Below, one piece after another: positions 1 through 9,974 of a stretch of DNA of 64,000 nt. Location of the stretch: contig NC_087067.1 of NCBI RefSeq assembly GCF_963678635.1, positions 18,303,018-18,367,017 on the forward strand, given 5' to 3'. How positions within the stretch are numbered: the first letter of the stretch is position 1; each line of letters starts with the position of its first letter. The notes under the pieces are model-generated. The model worked only from the letters and a program-made list of their open reading frames with translations. It had not been told where the DNA came from and did no database searches. Source of the stretch: Symsagittifera roscoffensis. Lineage: Eukaryota > Xenacoelomorpha > Acoela > Convolutidae. A program made the translations under genes and the position numbers.

Positions 1-77
1 GGAGTGGGATTCGAACCCACGCATCCGAAGATACTGCGCCCTTTACGCAGCGCCTTACACCACTCGTCCATCCTTCC
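1..77 (-). pseudogene. tRNA-Leu(AAG), damaged, cut by window edge
   Basis: The last bases of the 3' acceptor strand lie outside the window. The anticodon loop reads TAAAGGG, so U33 is replaced by A, and the 5' acceptor strand is GGAAGGA. Both argue against function. Confidence 0.6.
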
Positions 78-180
78 TTATTGCTGATTCTTTAAAACTT
101 TAAGTACTTTTCAATCCAGAGAATATTTTTGTTTCTTCTGCATTTTGCAAACGTTGTTGGTCATCTGAACTGTCAAAACG
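78..180. repeat. Array spacer, leftmost piece
   Basis: This matches the array spacer (caatccagagaa, tgcattttgcaaacg, tcatctgaactgtc) and stops abruptly near 180, where unrelated DNA begins. Confidence 0.7.
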
Positions 181-1677
181 GTTTCTTTAGTCAGGGGGAT
201 CGAACGACCTAGTAGCTCACTGTACAAAAGCTTCTTGCTGTTCAGAGAAGCTCGGATATCCAAAATTTTGGGGTTTAACAGTTTGTTCGAAAATCGGTAT
301 TTTTCGACAAAATTAGGGTGTTTCTCGGGTCTAAATGGGCGATAGGTAAAATATAATCAAAATAAAAACCTATTATTAGTCGTTAATCAATTTTACTATT
401 CCCTCCTTTGCAGCAGATTATCCGAATTAAGACGCTTAACCCGGAAATTCGCAATCGATGGAGGGTGCAATCGGACCGATCCAATTGTGCCCCCCACCAC
501 TTAAGTTTTAATGAAATAGTACCCGAACGATACTAAAAGTGTTTCAACGATACCCTACAGTCGTTGTGGATGTTGTCCCTGCTGCCCTCTGTTGAGTCTG
601 GAACACGTCTGTCAGCTTGCCACTCTACCCTCCGTTCACCGGCAATATTATCATTAACGTGCTTAAACACTCAAACTGCACTCAAAGGAGGGTACCTAAC
701 CCACCAACAAAACACTTGATCTTTCAATCAGTAATGATATAAATCAATCTGAAACAACAACATTAGTAAGGCCAGATCTCATCCCGTCTGGAAACAATAT
801 TTAAACTGTCATTTTACATTTTCTACAGTTTTTGGTCTTTTTTCGGATTTTTTACTGTTTTTTGTACTTTTCTGTTTTCAAGTAAATTAGTTTTTGGCTT
901 TTTCTTGGTTATATGCTATCATTGTTCGGTTTTACGCTTTCTCTTTATTTGTTTTTGGTCCCGGGACCTTGGGATAAGCGGGCTCATGACGTCCCACCTA
1001 ACCCTCCGGCACCCGGAAATTTTTGGTCTTAACTAAGTTAAAAAGCTAATTAGTACCAGGCGGAGGGTCGGTACCTTCCGTCTAGTACCATAAAGGACAT
1101 TAGGGTCTCTAGTTTAGGCATACGCCCGGAGCAGAGGGTTCGTCGCTGAAACGTTTGCTGGCATGATGGTCTTATGCCTTTGACAGGCCCATCCAAGAGC
1201 GCCATAAAAACGTCAATGTAACAATCGCCCAAATACTACGCAGTGTCGGAGCGTAGAAAAAGTAGCTATTGACGACTGGCCGGCGTCAGTTACCTAGATT
1301 CTACTCGTTTTTCACCGTCTCGACCTTGCCAGTTGATTTTCTGGTCTGTTTCGGGCTAAGTAAAAAGTTACTATTTTCAGGCCATCAGTCAAACGACTTT
1401 TAATCAGCTTCCGTTACATGCGAAGACAACCACGTAGCTGGGTCTCGGATCCCCAGACTACATGATTGCTTTTAAAAACACAGCTCGAATTTTCTTTTTT
1501 ACTATGTTTTTAGTGACAGTTCTATATTAAATCGATTGGAGTTGGGTTGACCCTTTCCCCTTTCTAGCTACTCATATTCTAAAATAACAAATAATACCGG
1601 TGTTAATTCAAACGTTCAGGACATCAGAGTAGCTAAAAAGTTAGTTTACTATAGTCTTTCGCTATACATCAGTCTCT

Positions 1678-1692
1678 GGAGGCAAAGCCTCC
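1678..1692. repeat. Inverted repeat, 6-bp arms
   Basis: GGAGGC and GCCTCC are separated by AAA, a small GC-rich hairpin. Confidence 0.6.
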
Positions 1693-1708
1693 GCTTCCGC
1701 GCTCTTTC

Positions 1709-1729
1709 AGTAATAACGTCGTTATTACT
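1709..1729. repeat. Palindrome, 10-bp arms
   Basis: AGTAATAACG and CGTTATTACT are perfect complements around a single T. Confidence 0.75.
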
Positions 1730-1810
1730 CTAACTTCGTGGCACCGGAGGGTACTGCTCCTTCCGTCTGCCCCACTAAAGCCTTCTTCTGGCTTATTACT
1801 TCAGTTAAGT

Positions 1811-1841
1811 GTCTTATCGTGCGTGATTGTCACGATAAGAC
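1811..1841. repeat. Hairpin, 11-bp arms with 9-nt loop
   Basis: GTCTTATCGTG at 1811-1821 is a perfect inverted match to CACGATAAGAC at 1831-1841. No T-run follows that would make it a bacterial-type terminator. Confidence 0.75.
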
Positions 1842-2259
1842 GCTTCGCTTTTTCTGTCAATTTTCTCGACCGTCTGTCTCTCGCTAATTCGGTTGTTGTT
1901 GCCTTTTTTCTCTATTTTCCGGCTAAACATGGCCGTTTTGCATTTCTCAGAAATGTAACGTCGCAATTCGAACTTTTCTAAAAATTTTGTACTAGATTAA
2001 TCTAGCCTCCTTCACATCAATGTATGACGACTAAGGTCTCTAATGTTGTTTTCGTGCTGCGACGGAAGGTTCCGCTGTGCAAATCCGGGGGAATGGCACA
2101 AATTTAGAGCATTAGACTTACAAACCCCAAGGATAGTTAGTCGTTGAATCTGAATAGCTATCAATGTATTGATTGGTGCTGATCTAAACAGCCATTTTTG
2201 GCAAGTAATTCTGATGTGCTTACAACTTATCACTTCAGTCTAGATTAGAAAGTGAAGAG

Positions 2260-2279
2260 TAACTTCTATTTGGAAGTTA
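2260..2279. repeat. Inverted repeat next to the array border
   Basis: TAACTTC and GAAGTTA are separated by 6 nt, just before the first decayed array unit. Confidence 0.5.
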
Positions 2280-2285
2280 TGAATT

Positions 2286-2364
2286 AGGAACGGGGATTTC
2301 AAACCACGCATATCAAAAAAGTCGAAATGTCACATCGCTTTCGCCCCCTCTGCCACTTAGTCGA
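2286..2364 (-). pseudogene. Highly decayed tRNA-Leu remnant
   Basis: Only the T-arm side (aggaacgggg...accacgcat) and a weak D-arm side (cacttagtcg) can be matched. It marks the point where array homology resumes. Confidence 0.35.
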
Positions 2365-2497
2365 AGTAATATAGGCAATACAGAGAATAATTTTGTCTAT
2401 TCTGCATTTTAAAGACGTTGTTGGTCATCTGAACTGCGAAAACTTACAATTAACGTGATTGGCTATGGAGACTAAAATCTCAGAAAACCTCTTCCTC

Positions 2498-2579
2498 TGA
2501 CAGCTGGGGGATTCGAACCCACGAATCCGTAGAAACTGCGGCCTGAGGGCTGCGGCTTAGACCACCCGACTATGCTGCT
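2498..2579 (-). pseudogene. tRNA-Leu-like pseudogene (CAG-like loop)
   Basis: The length is kept at 82 nt and the T loop is intact. The 5' half of the anticodon stem is scrambled (CAGCC opposite CGCAG) and the D arm reads GTCGGGTGG. Confidence 0.5.
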
Positions 2580-2734
2580 TTTAAGTTTTGTGCTTCAATT
2601 TTTTAATTTATTTTCAATCCAGAGAATTTTTTAGCCTTTTCTTTTGTGCAAAATTTTTTAGCCCTTTGAATCGCCAATAGTCGCAATTACTTTGGTTGGC
2701 TAGGGAGACTAAAATAATATAAAACCTCTTTCTC

Positions 2735-2799
2735 TGACAGATATGGGATTCGATACTTCGGCATGAACGCAGCTGCTTAGACCACTCGACCATGCTGCT
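2735..2799 (-). pseudogene. tRNA-Leu remnant, 65 nt, internal deletion
   Basis: The variable arm and part of the anticodon arm are missing. The same deleted form occurs at 57675, 58647 and 60693, so it arose once and was copied. Confidence 0.6.
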
Positions 2800-2955
2800 T
2801 TCAACTTTTATCTTAAAGTTTTGAATTAATTTTCGATTCAGAGAAAATTTTTGTTTGTTTTGCAAGTTGCAAGAAATTTTAGTCCTTTGAATTACCAATA
2901 TTCGCCATTAGTGTGGCTGGCTAGGGAGAATAAAATATCAGAAAACTTTATTCTT

Positions 2956-3037
2956 TGACAGGAGTGGGTTGCGAACCCACGTATCCGAAGATACTGCTAC
3001 CTGAACGCATAGCCTTAGACCACTCGGCCTTCCTGCC
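2956..3037 (-). pseudogene. tRNA-Leu(CAG), decayed
   Basis: Full length with a CAG loop, but the anticodon stem has two mismatches (ATGCG opposite AGCAG). Confidence 0.55.
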
Positions 3038-3195
3038 TTTATAGCAATTTTTCAAAAACTTTAAGTAGTTTTCAATCCAGAGTTTAGTTTTGTTTATTCT
3101 GCTTGTTGCAAAATTTTTTGGGACTTTGAATTGCTAATACTTGCAATCAGTGTGGATCGCTAGGGGTTACTCCATTCTCAAAAAATCTCTTCCTT

Positions 3196-3277
3196 TGACA
3201 GGAGTTGGGTTCGAACCCAGGCATTCGAAGATACTGCGGCCTTAACGCAGCGCCTTAGACCACTCGGCCATCCTGCC
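3196..3277 (-). tRNA. tRNA-Leu(AAG), T arm damaged
   Basis: The anticodon arm and acceptor are consensus. The T stem carries mismatches from changes on both strands, so function is doubtful. Confidence 0.55.
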
Positions 3278-3435
3278 TATATGTCTTATTCTTTAAAATT
3301 TGAAGAACTTTTTCAATCCAGAGATTATTTTTGTTTCTTCTGCATTTTGCAAACGTTGTTGGTCATCTGAACTGTCAAAACATACAATTAGTGTGATTGG
3401 CGATGGAGGCTATAATCTCAGAAAACCTTTTTCTT

Positions 3436-3517
3436 CCGAAGATGTGGGATTCGAACCCACTAATCTGAAGATATTGCTCCCTGAACGCAGTGGCTTAGAC
3501 CACTCGAACATGCTGCT
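3436..3517 (-). pseudogene. Type 2 Leu-like tRNA pseudogene
   Basis: First of about 68 type 2 copies. Compared with the consensus body, the D-stem 5' strand is TTC instead of GCC, the anticodon-stem 3' strand is AGCAA instead of CGCAG, and the acceptor is largely unpaired. The loop still reads CAG and the B box is kept. Here the 3' acceptor end is also altered (CTTCGG). Confidence 0.65.
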
Positions 3518-3687
3518 ATCAAGTTTTATGCTTAAAATTTTCAATTAATTTTCACTCCAGATAAAATTTTCGTTTGTTCCGCAATTGGCAAAATCTTCTA
3601 GTCCTTTGACTCGTAATAGTCGCGACCTAGCCAATAGTCGCAATTAGTGTGGTTGGCTAGGGAGACTAAAATATCAGAAAATTTTTT

Positions 3688-3769
3688 TGACAGGAGTGTG
3701 ATTCGAACCCACGCATACGAAGATACTTCGACCTGAACGCAGCCCCTTTAACCACTCGGCCATTCTGCT
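3688..3769 (-). pseudogene. tRNA-Leu(CAG), decayed
   Basis: The anticodon stem has one mismatch (CTGCG opposite CGAAG), the D-stem region is altered and T-stem pairing is weakened by AGTGTG. Confidence 0.5.
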
Positions 3770-3927
3770 TTCACAGTAATCTTTCAAAAACTTTAAGTAA
3801 TTTTCAATCCAGAGATTAGTTTTGTTCATTCTGCTTGTTGCAAAAATTTTTGGGACTTTGAATTGCTAATACTTGCAATCAGTGTGGTTCGCTAGGGGTT
3901 ACTCCATTCTCAAAAAATCCTTTTCTT

Positions 3928-4009
3928 TGACAGGAGTGGGATTCGAAACCAAGCATCCGAAGATACTGCCACCTTAACGGAGCGCCTTAGACCACACGGC
4001 CATCCTGCC
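3928..4009 (-). pseudogene. tRNA-Leu(AAG), decayed
   Basis: The anticodon stem is CTCCG opposite GGCAG with two mismatches, and the D arm reads GTGTGG. A near copy lies at 7068. Confidence 0.55.
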
Positions 4010-4166
4010 GTTTCTGCAATTTTTCAAAATTTTTGAGTAATTTTCAGTCCAGAGATTAGTTTTGTTTATTTTGCTTGTTGCAAAATTTTTTGGGACTTTG
4101 AATTGCTAATACTTGCAATCAGTGTGGTTGGCTAGGGGGACTCAATTCTCAAAAAAAACCTCTCTT

Positions 4167-4204
4167 TGACAGGAGCGGGCTTAGAACCCACGAATCCAAA
4201 AATG
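4167..4204 (-). pseudogene. T-arm-only tRNA remnant
   Basis: Only the 3' acceptor and a damaged T arm (GGTTCTAAGCC) remain before the sequence runs into AT-rich spacer. First of about 18 such copies, each about 180 bp before the next tRNA unit. Confidence 0.6.
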
Positions 4205-4345
4205 CTCTAATTTTTTATTAGTTTTTAATCCGGAGATTTTTTGTTTATTCTGCAAATTGCAAAATCTTTTATTCTTTTGAATTGGCAATAGTTGCAACTA
4301 GTGTGGTTGATTAGGGAAACAAAAATATCATAAATTTTTTGTCCT

Positions 4346-4427
4346 TGACAGGAGTGGGATTCGAACCCAGGCATCCGAAGATACTGCGGCCTAAACGCCG
4401 CGCCCTAGACCACTCGGCCATCCTGCC
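4346..4427 (-). tRNA. tRNA-Leu(TAG), mildly damaged
   Basis: The loop is TTTAGGC, giving anticodon TAG. There is one mismatch in the anticodon stem (CGGCG opposite CGCAG) and one in the T stem. Confidence 0.6.
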
Positions 4428-4584
4428 TATACGGCTCTTCCTTTAAAATTTCAACTAGTTTTCAATCCAGAGATCATTTTTGTTTCTTCTGCATTTTGCA
4501 AGCGTTGCTGGTCATCTGAACTGCCAAAACTTACTATTAGTGTGATTGGCTCTGGAGGCTATAATCTCAGAAAATCTTTTTCTC

Positions 4585-4666
4585 TGACAGATGTGGGATT
4601 TAAACCTATTAATCTGAAGATATTGCTCCCTGAACGCAGCGGCTTAGACCACTCGAACATGCTGCT
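4585..4666 (-). pseudogene. Type 2 Leu-like tRNA pseudogene
   Basis: Type 2 body. The B box is damaged (GGTTTAAATCC). Confidence 0.6.
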
Positions 4667-4810
4667 TTCAAATTTTACGCTTAAATTTTTCATTCCAGTG
4701 ATTTTTTTTTTGTTCTGCATGTTCCAAAATCTTTTAGTTCTTTGAATTCCCAATAGTCGCAACTAGTGTGGTTGGCTAGGGAGTCTAAAATATCAGAAAA
4801 CCTTTTTCTT

Positions 4811-4892
4811 TGACAGGAGTGTGATTCAAATCCACGCATCCGAAGATACTTCGACCTGAACGCAGCGCTTCAGACCACTCGGCCATCCTGCC
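4811..4892 (-). pseudogene. tRNA-Leu(CAG), decayed
   Basis: Anticodon-stem mismatch (CGAAG 3' strand) and T arm GTGGATTTGAATCACAC. Confidence 0.5.
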
Positions 4893-5050
4893 TTTACAGT
4901 AATCTTTCAAAAACTTTAAGTAATTTTTAATCCAGAGATTAGGTTTGTTTATTCTGCTTGTTGCAAAAATGTTTGGGAGTTTGAACTGCTAATCTTTGCA
5001 ATCAGTGTGGTTCGCTAGGGGTTACTCCATTCTCAAAAAATCCCTTTCTT

Positions 5051-5132
5051 TGACTGGAGTGGGATTCGAACCCACGCATCCGATGATACTGCGGCCTTAA
5101 CGCAGCGCCTTAGACCACTCGGCCATCCGGCC
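5051..5132 (-). tRNA. tRNA-Leu(AAG)
   Basis: The arms are consensus except for one acceptor mismatch (GGCCGGA opposite TCCAGTC) and a changed variable arm. T6 follows. Confidence 0.65.
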
Positions 5133-5288
5133 TATATGTCTTAATCTGTAAAATTTTAAGTAATTTTCAATCCATAGATTTTTTTGTTTCTTCTGCATTT
5201 TGCAAACGTTGTTGGTCATCTGAACTGTCAAAACTTACAATTAGTGTAATTGGCGATGGAGGCTAGAATCTCCGAAAGCCTTTTTCTC

Positions 5289-5370
5289 CCATAATTGTGG
5301 GATTCGAACCCACTAATCTGAAGATATTGCTTCCTGAACGCAGTGGCTTAGACCACTCGAACAAGCTGCT
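5289..5370 (-). pseudogene. Type 2 Leu-like tRNA pseudogene
   Basis: Type 2 body with T stem GTGGG kept. The 3' acceptor end is mutated to AATTATGG. Confidence 0.6.
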
Positions 5371-5523
5371 TTCAAATTTTACGTTTAATTTTTTCAATTA
5401 ATTTTCAATCCAGTGAATTTTTTTTGTTCTGCTTGTTCCAAAATCTTCTAGTCCTTTGAATTGCCATAGTCGCAATTAGTGTGGTTGGCTAGGGAGACTA
5501 AAATATCATGAAACTTTTTTCTT

Positions 5524-5605
5524 TGACATGAGTGTGATTCGAACCTACGCATCCGAATATACTGCGACCTGAACGCAGCGCCTTAGACCACTCGGCCATC
5601 CTGCC
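5524..5605 (-). tRNA. tRNA-Leu(CAG), T stem weakened
   Basis: The anticodon arm is consensus. T-stem mismatches come from AGTGTG and CCTACG, and the variable-arm loop is changed. Confidence 0.55.
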
Positions 5606-5763
5606 GTTAATGGAATCATTCAAAAACTTAAGTAATTTCCAGTCCAGAGATAAGTTTTGTTTATTCTGCTTGTTGCAAAAATTTTTGGGACTTTGAATTG
5701 CTAATACTTGCAATCAGTGTGGTTGGCTGGGCGGACTCAATTCTCAAAAAAAAACCCTTTCAT

Positions 5764-5801
5764 TGACAGGAGCGGGCTTAGAACCCACAAATCCAAAAAT
5801 G
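5764..5801 (-). pseudogene. T-arm-only tRNA remnant
   Basis: Same form as at 4167. Confidence 0.55.
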
Positions 5802-5946
5802 CTCTAATTTTTTTTAAATTAATTTTCAATCCGGAGATTTTTTGTTTATTCTTTAAATTACAAAATATTTTATTCCTTTGAATTGGCAATAGTTGCAACT
5901 AGTGTGGTTGATTAGAGAAACAAAAATATCGTAAAAGTTTTGTCTT

Positions 5947-6028
5947 TGTCAGGCGTGGGATTCGAACCCACGCATCCGAAGATACTGGGACCTGAACGCA
6001 GCGCCTTAGACCACTCGGCCATCCTGCC
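5947..6028 (-). pseudogene. tRNA-Leu(CAG), decayed
   Basis: The anticodon stem has one mismatch (CCCAG 3' strand) and the acceptor two (GCCTGAC). Duplicated at 7967. Confidence 0.55.
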
Positions 6029-6161
6029 GTTAATGGAATCATTCAAAAACTTTAAGTAATTTCCAGTCTAGAGATAAGTTTTGTTTATTCTGCTTGTTGC
6101 AAAAATTTTTGGGACAGTGTGGTTGGCTGGGCGGACTCAATTCTCAAAAAGTCCCTTTCAT

Positions 6162-6243
6162 TGATAGGAGCGGGCTTAGAACCCACCGATCCGAAGATAC
6201 TGCTGCCTTAACGCAGCGCCTTATTCCAATCGGCCATCCTGCC
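6162..6243 (-). pseudogene. tRNA-Leu(AAG), decayed
   Basis: The D arm is broken (ATTGGAATAAGG replaces the conserved GAGTGG region) and the T loop is changed to TCTAAG. Confidence 0.55.
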
Positions 6244-6401
6244 TTTATGGCTTATTCTTTAAAATTTGAAGAAATTTTTCAATCCAGAGAATATTTTTGT
6301 TTCTTCTGCATTTTGCAAACGTTGTTGGTCATCTGAACTGTCAAAACATACAATTAGTGTGATTGGCAATGGAGGCTATAATCTCAGAAAACCTTTTTCT
6401 C

Positions 6402-6472
6402 CCATAGATGTGGGATTCGAACTCACTATTGCTCCCTGAACGCAGTGGCTTAGACCACTCGAACATGCTGCT
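6402..6472 (-). pseudogene. Type 2 pseudogene with 11-nt deletion
   Basis: 71 nt long. The variable arm is gone, and the 3' acceptor end is CTATGG. Confidence 0.6.
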
Positions 6473-6642
6473 ATCAAAATTTATGCTTAAAATTTTCAAT
6501 TAATTTTCACTCCAGAGAAAGTTTTCGTTTGTTCCGCATTTTGCAAAATCTTCTAGTCCTTTGACTTGCAATAGTTGCGACCTAGCCAATAGTCGCAATT
6601 AGTGTGGTTGGCCAGGGAGACTAAAATATCAGAAATTTTTTT

Positions 6643-6724
6643 TGACAGGAGGGTGATTCGAACCCACGCATCCGAAGATACTGCGGCCTTGACGCAGCGC
6701 CTTAGACCACTCGGCCATCCTGCC
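6643..6724 (-). tRNA. tRNA-Leu(AAG), U33 changed
   Basis: The loop is TCAAGGC, so the invariant U33 is C. The T stem has two mismatches. Probably not functional. Confidence 0.5.
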
Positions 6725-6885
6725 GTTAATGGAATTCATTCAAAAACTTTAAGTAATTTCCAGTCCAGAGATAAGTTTTGTTTATTCAGCTTTTTGCAAA
6801 AATTTTTGGGACTTTGAATTGCTAATACTTGCAATCAGTGTGGTTGGCTGGGCGGACTCAATTCTCAAAAAAAAAACCCTTTCAT

Positions 6886-6923
6886 TGACAGGAGCGGGCT
6901 TAGAACCCACAAATCCAAAAATG
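6886..6923 (-). pseudogene. T-arm-only tRNA remnant
   Basis: Same form as at 4167; the following spacer switches to another spacer type near 6970. Confidence 0.55.
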
Positions 6924-7067
6924 CTCTAATTTTTTTAATTAATTTTCAATCCGGAGATTTTTTGTTTATTCTGCTTGTTGCAAAAATTTTTGGGACTTTG
7001 AATTGCTAATACTTGCAATCAGTGTGGTTCGCTAGGGGTTACTCCATTCTCAAAAAATCCTTTTCTT

Positions 7068-7149
7068 TGACAGGAGTGGGATTCGAAACCACGCATCCGA
7101 AGATACTGCCACCTTAACGGAGCGCCTTAGACCACACGGCCATCCTGCC
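7068..7149 (-). pseudogene. tRNA-Leu(AAG), decayed
   Basis: Near copy of the unit at 3928 with the same two anticodon-stem mismatches. Confidence 0.55.
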
Positions 7150-7306
7150 GTTTCTGCAATTTTTCAAAATTTTTGAGTAATTTTCAGTCCAGAGATTAGT
7201 TTTGTTTATTTTGCATTTTGCAAACGTTGTTGGTCATCTGAACTGTCAAAACTTACAATTAGTGTAATTGGCGATGGAGGCTAGAATCTCCGAAAGCCTT
7301 TTTCTC

Positions 7307-7388
7307 CCATAATTGTGGGATTCGAACCCACTAATCTGAAGATATTGCTTCCTGAACGCAGTGGCTTAGACCACTCGAACAAGCTGCT
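7307..7388 (-). pseudogene. Type 2 Leu-like tRNA pseudogene
   Basis: Copy of the unit at 5289. Confidence 0.6.
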
Positions 7389-7541
7389 TTCAAATTTTAC
7401 GTTTAATTTTTTCAATTAATTTTCAATCCAGTGAATTTTTTTTGTTCTGCTTGTTCCAAAATCTTCTAGTCCTTTGAATTGCCATAGTCGCAATTAGTGT
7501 GGTTGGCTAGGGAGACTAAAATATCATGAAACTTTTTTCTT

Positions 7542-7623
7542 TGACATGAGTGTGATTCGAACCTACGCATCCGAATATACTGCGACCTGAACGCAGCGCC
7601 TTAGACCACTCGGCCATCCTGAC
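7542..7623 (-). tRNA. tRNA-Leu(CAG), T stem weakened
   Basis: Copy of 5524 with a further change at the 5' end (GTCAGGA). Confidence 0.5.
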
Positions 7624-7783
7624 GTTAATGGAATCATTCTAAAAACTTAAGTTATTTCCAGTCCAGAGATAAGTTTTGTTTATTCTGCTTGTTGCAAAAA
7701 TTTTTGGGACTTTGAATTGCTAATACTTGCAATCAGTGTGGTTGGCTGGGCGGACTCAATTCTCAAAAAAAAAACCCTTTCAT

Positions 7784-7821
7784 TGACAGGAGCGGGCTTA
7801 GAACCCACAAATCCAAAAATG
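7784..7821 (-). pseudogene. T-arm-only tRNA remnant
   Basis: Copy of 5764. Confidence 0.55.
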
Positions 7822-7966
7822 CTCTAATTTTTTTTAAATTAATTTTCAATCCGGAGATTTTTTGTTTATTCTTTAAATTACAAAATATTTTATTCCTTTG
7901 AATTGGCAATAGTTGCAACTAGTGTGGTTGATTAGAGAAACAAAAATATCGTAAAAGTTTTGTCTT

Positions 7967-8048
7967 TGTCAGGAGTGGGATTCGAACCCACGCATCCGAA
8001 GATACTGGGACCTGAACGCAGCGCCTTAGACCACTCGGCCATCCTGCC
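7967..8048 (-). pseudogene. tRNA-Leu(CAG), decayed
   Basis: Copy of 5947 with the same CCCAG stem mismatch. Confidence 0.55.
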
Positions 8049-8181
8049 GTTAATGGAATCATTCAAAAACTTTAAGTAATTTCCAGTCTAGAGATAAGTT
8101 TTGTTTATTCTGCTTGTTGCAAAAATTTTTGGGACAGTGTGGTTGGCTGGGCGGACTCAATTCTCAAAAAGTCCCTTTCAT

Positions 8182-8263
8182 TGATAGGAGCGGGCTTAGA
8201 ACCCACCGATCCGAAGATACTGCTGCCTTAACGCAGCGCCTTATTCCAATCGGCCATCCTGCC
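8182..8263 (-). pseudogene. tRNA-Leu(AAG), decayed
   Basis: Copy of 6162 with the same broken D arm. Confidence 0.55.
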
Positions 8264-8421
8264 TTTATGGCTTATTCTTTAAAATTTGAAGAAATTTTTC
8301 AATCCAGAGAATATTTTTGTTTCTTCTGCATTTTGCAAACGTTGTTGGTCATCTGAACTGTCAAAACATACAATTAGTGTGATTGGCAATGGAGGCTATA
8401 ATCTCAGAAAACCTTTTTCTC

Positions 8422-8492
8422 CCATAGATGTGGGATTCGAACTCACTATTGCTCCCTGAACGCAGTGGCTTAGACCACTCGAACATGCTGCT
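8422..8492 (-). pseudogene. Type 2 pseudogene with 11-nt deletion
   Basis: Copy of 6402 carrying the same deletion, so the deletion predates the duplication. Confidence 0.6.
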
Positions 8493-8662
8493 ATCAAAAT
8501 TTATGCTTAAAATTTTCAATTAATTTTCACTCCAGAGAAAGTTTTCGTTTGTTCCGCATTTTGCAAAATCTTCTAGTCCTTTGACTTGCAATAGTCGCGA
8601 CCTAGCCAATAGTCGCAATTAGTGTGGTTGGCCAGGGAGACTAAAATATCAGAAATTTTTTT

Positions 8663-8744
8663 TGACAGGAGGGTGATTCGAACCCACGCATCCGAAGATA
8701 CTGCGGCCTTGACGCAGCGCCTTAGACCACTCGGCCATCCTGCC
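8663..8744 (-). tRNA. tRNA-Leu(AAG), U33 changed
   Basis: Copy of 6643 with the same TCAAGGC loop. Confidence 0.5.
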
Positions 8745-8902
8745 GTTAATGGAATTCATTCAAAAACTTTAAGTAATTTCCAGTCCAGAGATAAGTTTTG
8801 TTTATTCAGCTTTTTGCAAAAATTTTTGGGACTTTGAATTGCTAATACTTGCAATCAGTGTGGTTGGCTGGGCGGACTCAATTCTCAAAAAAACCCTTTC
8901 AT

Positions 8903-8940
8903 TGACAGGAGCGGGCTTAGAACCCACAAATCCAAAAATG
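8903..8940 (-). pseudogene. T-arm-only tRNA remnant
   Basis: Same form as at 4167. Confidence 0.55.
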
Positions 8941-9083
8941 CTCTAATTTTTTTAATTAATTTTCAATCCGGAGATTTTTTGTTTATTCTTTAAATTACAA
9001 AATCTTTTATTCCTTTGAATTGGCAATAGTTGCAACTAGTGTGGTTGATTAGAGAAACAAAAATATCGTAAAAGTTTTGTCTT

Positions 9084-9165
9084 TGCCAGGAGTGGGATTC
9101 GAACCCACGCATCCGAAGATACTGCGACCTGAACGCAGCGCCTTAGACCCCTGGGCCATCCTGCC
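9084..9165 (-). tRNA. tRNA-Leu(CAG), mildly damaged
   Basis: The anticodon and T arms are consensus. One acceptor mismatch (CCTGGC) and a changed D loop (CCCAGGGG). Confidence 0.6.
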
Positions 9166-9321
9166 TATATGGCTTAATCTTTTAAATTTTTTTACTTTTC
9201 AATCCAGAGAATATTTTTGTTTCTACTGCATTTTGCAAACGTTGTTGGTCATCTGAAGTGTCAAAACTTACAGTTAGTGTGATTGGCTCTGGAGGCTATA
9301 ATCTCAGAAAATCTTTTTCTC

Positions 9322-9403
9322 TGACAGATGTGGGATTCGAACCCATTAATCTGAAGAAATTGCTCCCTGAACGCAGCGGCTTAGACCACTCGATCATGCT
9401 GCT
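9322..9403 (-). pseudogene. Type 2 Leu-like tRNA pseudogene
   Basis: Type 2 body, B box intact. Confidence 0.65.
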
Positions 9404-9555
9404 TTCAAATTTTACGGTTAAATTTTTCAATTATTTTTCAATCCAGTGAATTTTTTTTTGTTCTGCATGTTCCAAAATCTGTTTTTCCTTTGAATTGCCA
9501 ATAGTCGCCATTAGTGTGGTTGGCTAGGGAGACTAAAATATCAGAAATTTTTTTT

Positions 9556-9637
9556 TGACAGGAGTGGGATTTGAAACCACGCATCCGAAGATACTGCCAC
9601 CTGATCGCAGCTCCTTAGACCACTCGGCCATCCTGCC
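9556..9637 (-). pseudogene. tRNA-Leu(CAG), decayed
   Basis: Loop ATCAGGT, a mismatch at the bottom of the anticodon stem, and T loop TTTCAAAT. Confidence 0.5.
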
Positions 9638-9794
9638 GTTTCTGCAATCTTTCAAAAACTTTAAATAATTTTCAGTCCAGAGATTAGTTTTGTTTAGTCT
9701 GCTTGTTGCAAAAATTTTTGGGACTTTGAATTGCTAATACTTGCAATCAGTGTGGTTGGCTAGGGGGACTCAATTCTCAAAAAAACCCTTTCTT

Positions 9795-9832
9795 TGACAG
9801 GAGCGGGCTTAGAACCCACGAATCCAAAAATG
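9795..9832 (-). pseudogene. T-arm-only tRNA remnant
   Basis: Same form as at 4167. Confidence 0.55.
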
Positions 9833-9974
9833 TTCTAATTTTTTATTAATTTTTAATCCGGAGATTTTTATGTTTATTCTGCAAATTGCAAAATCTTTTA
9901 TTCTTTTGAATTGGCAATAATTGCAACTAGTGTGGTTGATTAGGGAAACAAAAATATCATAAATGTTTTGTCGT

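Larger units (their letters stand above)
181..2285. other. Non-array DNA with hairpins, no gene recognised
   Basis: About 2.1 kb shares no visible similarity with the array, although array units flank it on both sides. No reading frame exceeds about 75 codons and none resembles a known protein. T-rich stretches lie at 820-960 and several inverted repeats at 1678-1841 and 2260-2279. GGAGGGT or its complement occurs six times. It could be an inserted mobile element or unique DNA between two arrays; I see no clear terminal repeats or target-site duplication. Confidence 0.6.
5200..9220 (-). repeat. Tandem duplication, period about 2020 bp
   Basis: Units at 5289, 5524, 5947, 6162, 6402 and 6643 recur at 7307, 7542, 7967, 8182, 8422 and 8663, offset by 2018-2020. 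Near 6960-7210 a segment resembling 3830-4080 interrupts the copy, so the duplication history is composite. Confidence 0.85.

Noticed and set aside
181-230. Possible very old tRNA T arm (gggggatcgaacgacc)
   Set aside because: Only about ten bases match and no other arm is visible.
820-960. Degenerate retrotransposon or coding remnant in the T-rich stretch
   Set aside because: I could not recognise any conserved protein motif or terminal repeat in any frame.
1811-1841. Rho-independent terminator
   Set aside because: No T-run follows the hairpin and the surroundings are eukaryotic in character.
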